A stretch of DNA of 64,000 bases from Akkermansia muciniphila. Lineage in GTDB: Bacteria > Verrucomicrobiota > Verrucomicrobiia > Opitutales > Opitutaceae. Within the stretch, counting starts at the first letter, position 1. Each line of letters starts with the position of its first letter. Below are positions 16,176 through 24,380 of the stretch, one piece after another. The notes under the pieces were generated by a model. The model did not search any database. It had not been told where the DNA came from and saw nothing but the letters and a program-made list of their open reading frames with translations. A program made the translations under genes and the position numbers. Location of the stretch: positions 1 through 64,000 of the forward strand of contig CAMCZZ010000011.1 in the NCBI GenBank assembly GCA_945888375.1. The letters run 5' to 3'.

Positions 16176-17156
16176 ATGGCCACCGCCACCCTCCACTTTC
16201 CTTCCGCCCGCCACCTGAGCCAGCTATACGCCGGCCAACCGGAAAATCTCGCCGCCGCCGAGCGCCTCCTCGGGGTCACCTTGATTTCCCGGGACGATTG
16301 GCTGCGCTTAGAGGGTGATCCCGGACCAATAAACGCCGCGGAGACGCTCTTCGCATTGCTGAACGAGGCCCGCACCCAGGGTTTGGCCATCCGCACCCCT
16401 GATTTCCTGCGCTTTGCCGAGGGCGTCGCCCGGGGCGAGGCCGCCGGCCTGCGCGCGTTGTTCACCAACCCCGTGGTCGTCGCCACCCAGCGCAAGACGA
16501 TCATCCCCAAAACCCTCGGCCAAAAGCTCTACCTTCAAGCCATTCTGCGCCACCCGCTGGTCTTTGGGATCGGCCCCGCCGGCACCGGGAAAACCTACCT
16601 CGCCATGGCCGCGGCCGTGCACGCCCTGCTGAAAAACCAGGTCGAGCGCATCATCCTCACCCGCCCCGCCGTGGAGGCCGGCGAGGCCCTCGGCTTCCTC
16701 CCCGGCGACCTGAACGAAAAAATCCTCCCCTACCTGCGCCCGCTCTACGATGCGATGGGGGATATGATCGATGCCGGCGACGTCGCCAAACTCACCGAGA
16801 AGGGGGTCATCGAGGTCGCCCCGCTGGCCTACATGCGCGGCCGCACCCTGAGTCGCAGTTTTATCATCCTAGACGAGGCCCAAAACACCACGCCGGAACA
16901 GATGATGATGTTCCTCACCCGCTTGGGCGACGAGTCGCGCATGGTCGTGACCGGCGATATCACCCAGATCGACCTGCCTCGCGCCAAACAGTCCGGCCTG
17001 CTCGAGATCCAGCGCATCCTGCGCGACGTCGAAGGCATCGAGTTCCATCACTTCAGCTCGGCCGACGTGGTGCGCCACCCTCTGGTGCTGCGCATCATCG
17101 ACGCCTACGAGCGTTATCAAAATCCGATGAACCCCGCCGGACCGGCCAAAGCGTAA
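16176..17156 (+). CDS. PhoH-family ATPase (PhoH-like, YbeZ type)
   Basis: 326 residues from the ATG of MATATLHFPSARHL. The family is a P-loop NTPase related to the helicase-like part of RecBCD, linked in many bacteria to ribosome and RNA metabolism with YbeY. Walker A reads GPAGTGKT (about residue 145) and Walker B reads FIILDEAQNTTPEQM. The PRPAVEAGE-like segment (LTRPAVEAGEALGFLPGDL) and VVTGDITQIDLP are diagnostic. The N-terminal 100 residues fit the YbeZ-type KH-like domain. The HDIG phosphohydrolase gene starts 18 bases downstream. YbeY, the usual neighbour, is missing. Confidence 0.93.
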   Translation: MATATLHFPSARHLSQLYAGQPENLAAAERLLGVTLISRDDWLRLEGDPGPINAAETLFALLNEARTQGLAIRTPDFLRFAEGVARGEAAGLRALFTNPVVVATQRKTIIPKTLGQKLYLQAILRHPLVFGIGPAGTGKTYLAMAAAVHALLKNQVERIILTRPAVEAGEALGFLPGDLNEKILPYLRPLYDAMGDMIDAGDVAKLTEKGVIEVAPLAYMRGRTLSRSFIILDEAQNTTPEQMMMFLTRLGDESRMVVTGDITQIDLPRAKQSGLLEIQRILRDVEGIEFHHFSSADVVRHPLVLRIIDAYERYQNPMNPAGPAKA

Positions 17157-17174
17157 CCCGAGCCCCTGTCCCCC

Positions 17175-19565
17175 TTGTCCTCCCTCGCCACATTTATCGC
17201 CCGCCTGCGGGCCGCGTTCGCCGCCGCCCCCCCCCTCGCGCCCGTCCCTTTGCGCCGCCGTAAAGCCCCCGCCCCCGCCGGGCTCGGCCTGGCCGCCGGG
17301 CTCGATTCCTCCCGCATCGTCGCGGTCGCGCTGTTTGTGGCCACCGTCGCGGCGATCGTGCTGGTATCCTTCGCCGGCGTGACCAACCGCACCCTGACGG
17401 TCCTGCCCAACCAGATCGCGCCCGTCCGCATCACCGCCGCCGTTTCTTTCTCCTATGAGAGCGCGGAAAAAACCCTCGCCGCCCAGGAACGCCTGCGCGA
17501 ACGCATCCCCCCCGTCTACCGGATCGACCCGGAACCATTGCGCCGCTTCGAAGCACACCTGAACCAGTTGCTCGAAGCCCTCGAGCCCTACGCCGCTATC
17601 GAAACCGCCCAGCGCGCGACTCTTCTGGCCGAGTCCGTCGCGGTGTTCAACGCCCACGGACCTTATCGCGTCCGACCCGAGGACGTCGCCCTGCTCGACC
17701 CCGCCCGCAATGCCGCCGCCCGCAGCCAGTTGCTCGAGACCGGCCTGGGCATTCTCCGGGCGATTCATACCCAGGGTATCGCCAACCCCGAAGACCTCGG
17801 GGGCGACGAAACCCTCGGGCGCATGCGCATGTTTCAAGTCGTCCGCGCCGACGGCACCGTCGCCACCCGCCCGGTTGACACCCTCGAGGACGCCCTCACC
17901 TACCTGCGCGTCAACCTCGCCGCCGAGGAAGCCGACCGCGCCCGTGCCTCCGCCTTGTATCGCATCCTGCGCGACGGCGTCGTGCCCAACCTCGCCTATG
18001 ACCGCGACGCCTCCCTCGCCCGCGAAGTCGAGGCCGTGCGCAACCTTCGCCCCGTCGTGATCAACGTGGAGCTCGGACAATCCATCATCGAGCCCGATAC
18101 CCGTGTCACCACCGACCGCTTCGAAATGCTCGAGGCCCACCGCCGGGCCCTCGCCGCCGCCACCTCGCCGATCGACGAGAGCCTGCGCCTCTCCGGACGC
18201 ATCCTGCTGGTGCTCGCCATGCTGGCCGCCTCCCTGATCTACATCCGTCTCGAAGACCCCGAGACCCTGCAGTCCAACTCCCGCCTCGCCCTGCTCGCCC
18301 TCGTCGTCCTGGCCAACCTCGCCCTCGTGCGCGCCACCTATTCTCTGGGTTCCCTCGACGTCTTTCTGGAACATACCGCCGCCGCGACGCTCCTGCCCTA
18401 CCTCGCCCCCGTCCTGATCGCCCCGCTGATCGTGGCCTTGTTGATCGATGCCGGTTCGGCCATTTTCATGGCCCTGTTTCTCTCGATCTTCACCTCCGTA
18501 ATCTGGGGCGGCCGCCTCGATCTGCTGGTGCTCGAGTTCCTCGCCTCGCTCGTGGCTATCCAGGGCGTGCAACAAACCCGCCACCGCAACCGCATCCTCC
18601 GCGCCACCCTTCACGCCGGCCTCACCCTCGCCGCGGGCGTGGCCCTGCTGGGACTGGCCGAACGTCTGCCACTCCTCGCCGTCACTAAGCAGATGCTGGC
18701 CGGCCTCGCCGCCGCCTTGCTCTGCGGAGTGCTGGTCGTCGGCCTGCTGCCTTTTCTCGAAAACCTGTTCAAACGCACCACCGATATCACCCTGCTGGAG
18801 CTGACCGACTACAACCACCCTCTGCTCCGCCTGATGCAGCTGGAGGCGCCCGGCACCTACCATCATTCCCTAGTCGTCGCCCAACTGTCGGAAAACGCCG
18901 CCGCCGCGATCGGGGCCAACCCCCTGCTGGCCCGCGTATGCGCCCTCTTCCATGATATCGGCAAGACCGCGAAACCCCACTACTTCACCGAGAACCAATC
19001 GGATGGCCAAAACCCCCACGACGACGCCAATCCCTCGCTCTCCGCCCTGATCATCAAGGCCCACGTGAAGGACGGCGTGGACCTCGCCCTCCGCCATAAA
19101 CTGCCCCGTCCCGTGATTGACGTGATCCAGCAGCACCACGGCACCACCCTCATCCGCTATTTTTATCACCGCGCCCTGCAGGCCCTGCGCAGCCCCGGCA
19201 CCACCACGTTACCGCCCCTGCTCGGTGTTTCCAGCGCCCCCACACCGGATAGCGTGGCCGCTCATCTGCCCGAGCAAACCTACCGCTACGACGGTCCCCT
19301 GCCTCGCTTCAAGGAGAGTGCCATCATCCACCTGGCCGACGGCATCGAGGCCGCCGCCCGCAGCCTCGCCAAGGCCACCCCGCAACACCTCGGCGAAGTG
19401 ATCGAAAAAATCGTGCGCGACCGCATCGCCGACGGCCAGCTCGACGAGTCGCCCCTGACCTTCGCCGAGTTGACCCGGATCAAGGACAGCTTCGCCCACA
19501 CCCTGCTGAGCATGCTCCACGGCCGCGTCGCCTACCCCGCCGCCCTCCCCGGCCCCGGCAAGTAG
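17175..19565 (+). CDS. 7TM-HD phosphohydrolase (PgpH-like, putative c-di-AMP phosphodiesterase)
   Basis: 796 residues from a TTG start 18 bases after phoH. No better start precedes the first membrane segment. Order: one membrane segment (about 40-60), an extracytoplasmic 7TMR-HDED domain (about 70-330), seven membrane segments (about 340-525), and a cytoplasmic HD domain with HHSLVVAQLSE, LFHDIGK, HVKDGVDLA and DVIQQHHG. In Firmicutes this architecture (PgpH) hydrolyses cyclic di-AMP; in this lineage that role is inferred. The phoH-pgpH order is common and normally continues with ybeY and dgkA, which are absent here. Confidence 0.92.
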   Translation: MSSLATFIARLRAAFAAAPPLAPVPLRRRKAPAPAGLGLAAGLDSSRIVAVALFVATVAAIVLVSFAGVTNRTLTVLPNQIAPVRITAAVSFSYESAEKTLAAQERLRERIPPVYRIDPEPLRRFEAHLNQLLEALEPYAAIETAQRATLLAESVAVFNAHGPYRVRPEDVALLDPARNAAARSQLLETGLGILRAIHTQGIANPEDLGGDETLGRMRMFQVVRADGTVATRPVDTLEDALTYLRVNLAAEEADRARASALYRILRDGVVPNLAYDRDASLAREVEAVRNLRPVVINVELGQSIIEPDTRVTTDRFEMLEAHRRALAAATSPIDESLRLSGRILLVLAMLAASLIYIRLEDPETLQSNSRLALLALVVLANLALVRATYSLGSLDVFLEHTAAATLLPYLAPVLIAPLIVALLIDAGSAIFMALFLSIFTSVIWGGRLDLLVLEFLASLVAIQGVQQTRHRNRILRATLHAGLTLAAGVALLGLAERLPLLAVTKQMLAGLAAALLCGVLVVGLLPFLENLFKRTTDITLLELTDYNHPLLRLMQLEAPGTYHHSLVVAQLSENAAAAIGANPLLARVCALFHDIGKTAKPHYFTENQSDGQNPHDDANPSLSALIIKAHVKDGVDLALRHKLPRPVIDVIQQHHGTTLIRYFYHRALQALRSPGTTTLPPLLGVSSAPTPDSVAAHLPEQTYRYDGPLPRFKESAIIHLADGIEAAARSLAKATPQHLGEVIEKIVRDRIADGQLDESPLTFAELTRIKDSFAHTLLSMLHGRVAYPAALPGPGK

Positions 19566-19571
19566 GGCACC

Positions 19572-19955
19572 TCACAACTCATCATACTTGACGCTGCGCC
19601 CCTTGGCCTTGGCCACAGGGTATTTTTCGGCGTTGCGAGTCATCTTGCGCTCGATCGCGGCCGCCACGTCGATCCCGGTCATGTTGGCGAACTCCAGCGC
19701 GTAGATGACCACGTCGGCCAGCTCCTCCTCGATCTTAGCCCGCCGCGCCGGGTCCTCCCCTGACTTGGTGCGGGAGGCCTCGGGCGAGTCCCACAGGAAA
19801 TGCTCCATGAGCTCCCCCGCCTCGGCCGCGAGGGCCATGCTGAGGTTTTTGGGAGCATGAAACTGCTCCCAATCCCGCTCCCGCGCAAAGGCGAGCACCC
19901 TCGCCTTGATCTGCCCTACCGTCGTCGTCGCGTCGTTCAAACCCGGTTGTTCCAT
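19572..19955 (-). CDS. MazG-like nucleotide pyrophosphohydrolase (RS21-C6/DCTPP1 type)
   Basis: 127 residues from MEQPGLNDATTTVG. All-alpha NTP-PPase fold with the metal-binding pattern E-x-x-E ... E-x-x-D: LAAEAGELMEHFLW and KIEEELADVVIYALEFANMTG. The closest match by motif is the dCTP pyrophosphatase group, which removes abnormal or excess dNTPs. The C-terminus NAEKYPVAKAKGRSVKYDEL is typical of that group. Its start overlaps the end of the upstream kinase gene by 19 bases, indicating coupled translation. It converges with pgpH, leaving only six bases between them. Confidence 0.92.
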   Translation of the reverse strand: MEQPGLNDATTTVGQIKARVLAFARERDWEQFHAPKNLSMALAAEAGELMEHFLWDSPEASRTKSGEDPARRAKIEEELADVVIYALEFANMTGIDVAAAIERKMTRNAEKYPVAKAKGRSVKYDEL

Positions 19956-20890
19956 CCCGCCAGCAAAGCCGCCCGCGCCGCCACGTCCAGCTCCACCCCT
20001 GCCGATTGCGCGGCACGCAGGACCGCCCCGAGCACCGGCTCGCCCCACGGGGCGACCAGCGTGAACCCCGCCGCCCGCGCCCCCTCGGCCACCTCCGGCC
20101 CGAGCCCCAGCCCGCCCGTCACCGCCAGCGGGAAACCATCTCCGCCCCCCACCCTTGCCCGAGCCGCGACCGCCAGCCGAAGCAACTCCGCCCCCGCCAA
20201 TCGCACTAAACCCACCGCGACGGCGTCGCCCGCCTCGGCCGCCGTCCGCACCTCGCGGGCGAAGGCCGCCACCGCCGCGCGATCCCGCCGGCCGGCATGA
20301 AGCTCGCGTAAGAGCTCCCGCAGCCCCAACACGCCGAAAAACCCCGCCGCCCGCGCGCCCAGCGTCGTCGCCGGACCGCGTCCGTCCTCGCCTTCGCAGG
20401 CCGCCGCGAGGCCGCGCAAGGCCAGCCAGTAGCCGCCGCCGCAGTCGTCCACCAGCCAGCCCCAGCCACCCGCCTGCGCGGTTTCGCCGGCCGCGTTCCG
20501 AGCCAGCGCGGCCGAGCCGGTGCCGGCGATGACCACCACGCCCGGCCCGCCGGCCAGCGCCCCGGCGTGGGCCGCGTCCAGATCGCTCCCGATTTCCCAG
20601 CTCCGGCCGAGTCCGAGGCCGGATAACTCCGCTGCCATCCCCGCTCGTTCCTCCGCCGTGCGCACCCCCGCCAGACCGAAAAAGGCGCCGCGCACCGCGT
20701 CCGCCCCCACCCCGGCCCGGGCGAGCGCCGCGCCGGCCGCCGCCCGCACGGCTGCACCGGCTACCTCTAGGCCGACCGCCTGCGCGTTGCCCGGCCCGGC
20801 CTCGGCCGCGCCCGCAATCCAGCCGGCGGCGTCAGCCAGCACCGCCCGCGTCTTGGTTCCACCCGCATCCACCCCGAGAAAAAAGGCCAT
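19937..20890 (-). CDS. BadF/BcrA-type ATPase, N-acetylglucosamine kinase-like
   Basis: 317 residues from MAFFLGVDAGGTKT. It has an actin-like ATPase fold with phosphate-1 motif DAGGTKT, GSDLDAAHAGA, the adenosine-region GTGSAAL and a GGWGWLVDDCGGGYWL loop, which matches the N-acetylglucosamine kinase branch of the BadF family. The likely reaction is phosphorylation of an amino sugar, perhaps in peptidoglycan recycling. Composition is unusually rich in Ala and Gly. The downstream MazG-like gene overlaps by 19 bases. Confidence 0.88.
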   Translation of the reverse strand: MAFFLGVDAGGTKTRAVLADAAGWIAGAAEAGPGNAQAVGLEVAGAAVRAAAGAALARAGVGADAVRGAFFGLAGVRTAEERAGMAAELSGLGLGRSWEIGSDLDAAHAGALAGGPGVVVIAGTGSAALARNAAGETAQAGGWGWLVDDCGGGYWLALRGLAAACEGEDGRGPATTLGARAAGFFGVLGLRELLRELHAGRRDRAAVAAFAREVRTAAEAGDAVAVGLVRLAGAELLRLAVAARARVGGGDGFPLAVTGGLGLGPEVAEGARAAGFTLVAPWGEPVLGAVLRAAQSAGVELDVAARAALLAGWNNRV

Positions 20891-21008
20891 GCCCACCCGC
20901 AACACAGGGCCGCGCGTCGCGCCAGCAGTTTCCGGGAGTTTTTTGCAAAACCCGGTCGCGGAAGTCTTGGCGCGCCCGCCCGCCTTGCCCCACAGTCAGG
21001 TTTCCTCC

Positions 21009-21683
21009 GTGCCCGAAACGCTTGGCATCACTTTTTTCACCCTTGGCATCGCCCTGCTCGGCACCGCCCTGATGCTGCCCTTCGGCCTCGCCCTCGCTTG
21101 GCTGCTCGCGCGCCGCGCCTGGCCCGGCAAGGCCTTGGTCGAGACCCTCGTCGCCCTGCCCTTGGTGTTGCCGCCGGTGGCGACCGGTTTACTGCTGCTC
21201 AAAATCATCGGCCGGCGCGGCCCAGTGGGCGGCTTTTTCCATGAGGCCATGGGGCTGGATTTGGTTTTCAACTGGCGCGCGCTGGTGCTGGCCTCGGCCG
21301 TGATGGCCTTGCCGCTGTTTGTGCGCGCCGCCCGGGTGGCCTTTGAGGAAGTGCCTTCACACTTGGAGGAAGCGGCACGCAGCCTCGGGGCGCGGCCGTG
21401 GCGGGTCTTTGCCGCCATCACCGTGCCGCTGGCCGGACGCGGCCTCGCCGCCGGACTGGTCCTTGCCTTCGCCCGTGCACTGGGGGAATTCGGAGCGTCC
21501 GTGCTGGTGGCCGGCTATATCCCGGGCCGGACGGTCACCCTCGCCCTAGGGATTTATCACGAAGTGCAACTCGGCCACGATGACCGCGCCCTGGCCCTCG
21601 TGGCCGTATCCGCCACCCTGGCCTTCGCCGCCCTTTGGGCTGCCGAGCACTGGCTGCGCCGCCCGGGCGGCATCCGGTCCTAA
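21009..21683 (+). CDS. modB: Molybdate-type ABC transporter permease, orphan
   Basis: 224 residues from a GTG start (VPETLGITFFTLG). A longer open frame upstream runs antisense to the kinase gene and is not coding. Five membrane segments and the EAA loop (EEAARSLGARPWRVFAAITVPLAGRG), which docks the ATPase, are clear. LVLPPVATGLLLL and FARALGEFGASVLVAG are typical of ModB. It would pass molybdate or a similar oxyanion through the inner membrane. The binding protein ModA and the ATPase ModC are not adjacent, which is unusual. The next gene starts 15 bases downstream. Confidence 0.9.
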   Translation: MPETLGITFFTLGIALLGTALMLPFGLALAWLLARRAWPGKALVETLVALPLVLPPVATGLLLLKIIGRRGPVGGFFHEAMGLDLVFNWRALVLASAVMALPLFVRAARVAFEEVPSHLEEAARSLGARPWRVFAAITVPLAGRGLAAGLVLAFARALGEFGASVLVAGYIPGRTVTLALGIYHEVQLGHDDRALALVAVSATLAFAALWAAEHWLRRPGGIRS

Positions 21684-21698
21684 AACACCTTCCCTCCG

Positions 21699-22253
21699 AT
21701 GTCCGCCCCGCCGCTGCCCCCCTGCCCTTTCCTGCCGCCGCCCTCGACCGGGCTTGATCACCGCCACCTGTCCCGCCACGGCGAGGCCCGGGATGCGGCT
21801 TTCTACCTGTCCTGCCTGGAATACGGCCACACCCTTTGGCAACGGGGCCTGGCTGCACGCGCCGTGCTTTGCCTCGATCGCGCCCTCGGTGCCGACATGC
21901 GCGGGGATGAAGCCGAACTCCACGCCTGGCCCCTCCCCTATGCGGCGATGGCATGGTTCCTCGCGCACACGCCGCCGGAGGTTTTTATCGGCAACCCGCG
22001 GGTGCATTTCCAACACTACGCCGATCGAATGAACGAGCCCCGCCGCGCTCAGCGCGCCGCCCGCGCCTGGGCCTGCTGGGCACTTACCCGCCACCTGCGG
22101 CCGGATTGGCCCGCCGATCCAAAACATGAGGTGGTCGAGCCGACCGAGGCCGCCATCGCCACCTCCCTCGACCGCCATGGCCTGCCTGGAGAGACCGCGC
22201 TGTGGCAAAAGACGCTGGCGGCCTGCTCCACCGGTTTTTTTCAGGACAAATAG
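21699..22253 (+). CDS. Unrecognised protein downstream of modB
   Basis: 184 residues. A Pro-rich start (SAPPLPPCPFLPPPSTG) is followed by a helical region (FYLSCLEYGHTLWQRGLAARAVLCLDRALG), a Trp- and Pro-containing middle (AWPLPYAAMAWFLAHTPPEVFIGNPRVHFQHYADRM) and an Arg/Ala/Trp-rich helix. It resembles a small helical-repeat protein but no family was recognised. No signal peptide is present. Its place 15 bases after modB suggests co-transcription. Confidence 0.75.
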   Translation: MSAPPLPPCPFLPPPSTGLDHRHLSRHGEARDAAFYLSCLEYGHTLWQRGLAARAVLCLDRALGADMRGDEAELHAWPLPYAAMAWFLAHTPPEVFIGNPRVHFQHYADRMNEPRRAQRAARAWACWALTRHLRPDWPADPKHEVVEPTEAAIATSLDRHGLPGETALWQKTLAACSTGFFQDK

Positions 22254-22272
22254 AAAACTTTCTAAAACACAC

Positions 22273-22300
22273 TTGACCGAGAGAAAGCGGGTTCTAGCGT
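22273..22300 (+). promoter_or_regulatory. Promoter of tRNA-Asp
   Basis: TTGACC at 22273-22278 and TAGCGT at 22295-22300, separated by 16 bases, end 20 bases before the tRNA. This is a plausible housekeeping-sigma promoter. A GC-rich discriminator follows. Confidence 0.5.
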
Positions 22301-22320
22301 CCGCTCTCTTTCCTCCATCC

Positions 22321-22397
22321 GGGGTGATAGCTCAGCTGGTTAGAGCGTCTGCCTGTCACGCAGAAGGTCGCGGGTTCGAGTCCCGTTCATCCCGCCA
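22321..22397 (+). tRNA. tRNA-Asp (anticodon GTC)
   Basis: 77 bases with encoded CCA. The acceptor stem GGGGTGA pairs with TCATCCC (one G-T pair). The D-arm is TAGCTCAGCTGGTTAGAGC, the anticodon loop is CTGTCAC with anticodon GTC, and the T-arm has GGGTTCGAGTCCC. All stems pair well, and no intron or anomaly is seen. Confidence 0.97.
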
Positions 22398-22532
22398 TTT
22401 TATGGCCCCCGGTCTCCGAGATCGGGGCTTGGGGGACTCGGGTCCGCGGATCTCTCGGAAACTTGGATAATCCCCATTCCATTCGGGGCCAATAGTAGCC
22501 TGCGTGCTGAACCCCGTTTCAGGCTATCCGGC

Positions 22533-24251
22533 TCAGGCCCCGCCCGGACGCCAGTCGATCAGCTCTATCTGGATCGTCTTGCGGTCGTTGAAGAAATTCC
22601 AAGCCAGCTCGACCGCGAGGTCTATCGGACGACCCGTCGGAGGCAGACGGTCGGCCATTTTCCAGGCCACTCCGTGCAAGCGCCGCCCCCCCGCACCCTC
22701 CACCGCGAAACGGAAGTGCACCGCCTTAAAAACCTCCGGACGCTGGCGCAGCACCACACCGCGCAGCCCGAAACGCGGCTCCGGGTTGGCTTGGCCAAAA
22801 GGCTGCAGACGCACCAGGTCATCCATCAGCCGGTCGTCGATATCATCCGGCCTCAGCCAGGCGGAAATTTCTAGCTCGGGCTCGATCACCCGGCCGCCCG
22901 TCCAGGCCCGCACGCCCTCGGCGAAGCGCACGCGAAAGGCGTCGAGTTTTGCCTTCTCTACCGCCACGCCCACCGCCATCGGGTGCCCCCCCCAACTCGA
23001 GAGCAGGTCGGCGCAGCCGCCAAGCACCTCGACGAGGTTGATGCCGTCGACACTCCGGCCCGAGCCCTTCGCGAGAGCCCCCTCGTTGCCCAGCACGATG
23101 CAAGGGCGGTGGTATTTGCGGGTCACCCGGCCGGCCACGATACCGACCACGCCAGGGTGCCAGCCGTCAGCGTAGAGCACGATGCCCGGCTGCCCCAGCT
23201 GCCCGGCTTCGATCGCACGCTCGGCCTCTTCGGTGATACCGCGCTCGATGTCCTGCCGTTCACGATTAAAAGTATCCAGCTGCCCGGCCGTCTCGCGACA
23301 AAAACGCTGGTCGCCGCTCAGGATCAATTCGACGGAGAGCGCCGCGTCGGCCAGGCGTCCGGAGGCATTGATGCGAGGCCCCAGCCGGAAGGAAATATCC
23401 ACCGGCAGGAGATCCTGCCCCGGCCGCACACCGGCGACATCCATCAGCGCGCGCAGGCCCGGCCGCGCCGCCTCTTGCAGGATACGCAAACCGTGGCTGG
23501 CAAGAATGCGGTTCTCCTCTTGCAAGGGCACGAGATCAGCGATCGTGCCCAGGGCCACGAGGTCGAGGTAATCACGCAATTTCACCGCGTGGGCCACGGG
23601 ATGATTCTCCGCCCGCAATTCCTTGACCAAACCATGCACGAGCTTGAACACCAAACCGACCGTGCAAAGCTGCCGCCAGGCCTCGTCGCCGGGCAGCTCG
23701 TGCGCATGGGGGTTGATTAGGATGCCCGACTCAAGGGGGAGTTCCTTCGATCGATGGTGATCGACCACGATGACGTCGATCCCCAGCCCCTGCAGATAAG
23801 CCACCTCTTCGCTCGAGTTGGTGCCGCAATCCAATGCGATGAAAAGATCCGGCCGGCCGGGTTCGAGCGCGCGGTCTATAGCGCTGCGGGAGAGTCCGTA
23901 GCCATCCGCCATACGCCGGGGCACCACGAAACGAGGATCCGCCCCCAAACGGCGAAGGATGCTGACCAGCAATGCGGTGCTGCTGACCCCGTCGACATCG
24001 TAGTCACCAAGCACGACGATTTGTTCTCGCGCCGCCAGAGCCTGCCGCAGCCGTGCGGTGGCGCGTCCCAGATTTTTTAGCAAAAAAGGATCCCCCAACC
24101 GGGCGAGCGCCGGTTGCAGAAAAGCCGCCGCCGCCTCCGGCTCCCGTTGGCCAGTGCGCAGCAGCAGCTCGGCCAGCACCGGGCTGATACCCAGGGCGGC
24201 AACCAGCGCCGACACCTCGGCGGCGACGGGCGGATGATGGATCCAACGCAT
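22533..24251 (-). CDS. recJ: Single-stranded-DNA-specific exonuclease RecJ
   Basis: 572 residues. RecJ degrades single-stranded DNA 5' to 3' in recombination and repair. The DHH phosphoesterase motifs are present: LGDYDVDGVSST (I), ALDCGTNS (II), VVDHHRS (III) and LVALGTIADLVPL (IV), then the DHHA1 part with GRSVDGINLVEVL and GGHPMAVGV, and a C-terminal OB-like domain (LQPFGQANPEPRFG). The length is close to the E. coli protein. tRNA-Asp converges on its 3' end. It lies downstream of secDF on the same strand, with 129 bases between them, so it may share that transcript. Confidence 0.96.
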   Translation of the reverse strand: MRWIHHPPVAAEVSALVAALGISPVLAELLLRTGQREPEAAAAFLQPALARLGDPFLLKNLGRATARLRQALAAREQIVVLGDYDVDGVSSTALLVSILRRLGADPRFVVPRRMADGYGLSRSAIDRALEPGRPDLFIALDCGTNSSEEVAYLQGLGIDVIVVDHHRSKELPLESGILINPHAHELPGDEAWRQLCTVGLVFKLVHGLVKELRAENHPVAHAVKLRDYLDLVALGTIADLVPLQEENRILASHGLRILQEAARPGLRALMDVAGVRPGQDLLPVDISFRLGPRINASGRLADAALSVELILSGDQRFCRETAGQLDTFNRERQDIERGITEEAERAIEAGQLGQPGIVLYADGWHPGVVGIVAGRVTRKYHRPCIVLGNEGALAKGSGRSVDGINLVEVLGGCADLLSSWGGHPMAVGVAVEKAKLDAFRVRFAEGVRAWTGGRVIEPELEISAWLRPDDIDDRLMDDLVRLQPFGQANPEPRFGLRGVVLRQRPEVFKAVHFRFAVEGAGGRRLHGVAWKMADRLPPTGRPIDLAVELAWNFFNDRKTIQIELIDWRPGGA

Positions 24252-24380
24252 GGCGATAGGCGCGCCGACGCGGGCTTGACGAACGGGTGAAGGGCACGGT
24301 CCGGACCGGGCCGCCTTCGGCTCCGTCCGCCCTTGCGCCGCGTCCCGCGCGGAAAGTCCGCGCCCGGGGCGCGGTGGGAA

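Noticed and set aside
16869-18866. 665-codon frame antisense to phoH and pgpH
   Set aside because: It lies opposite two clearly recognised genes, and its Gly/Glu/Val-rich composition is the expected mirror of their codon use.
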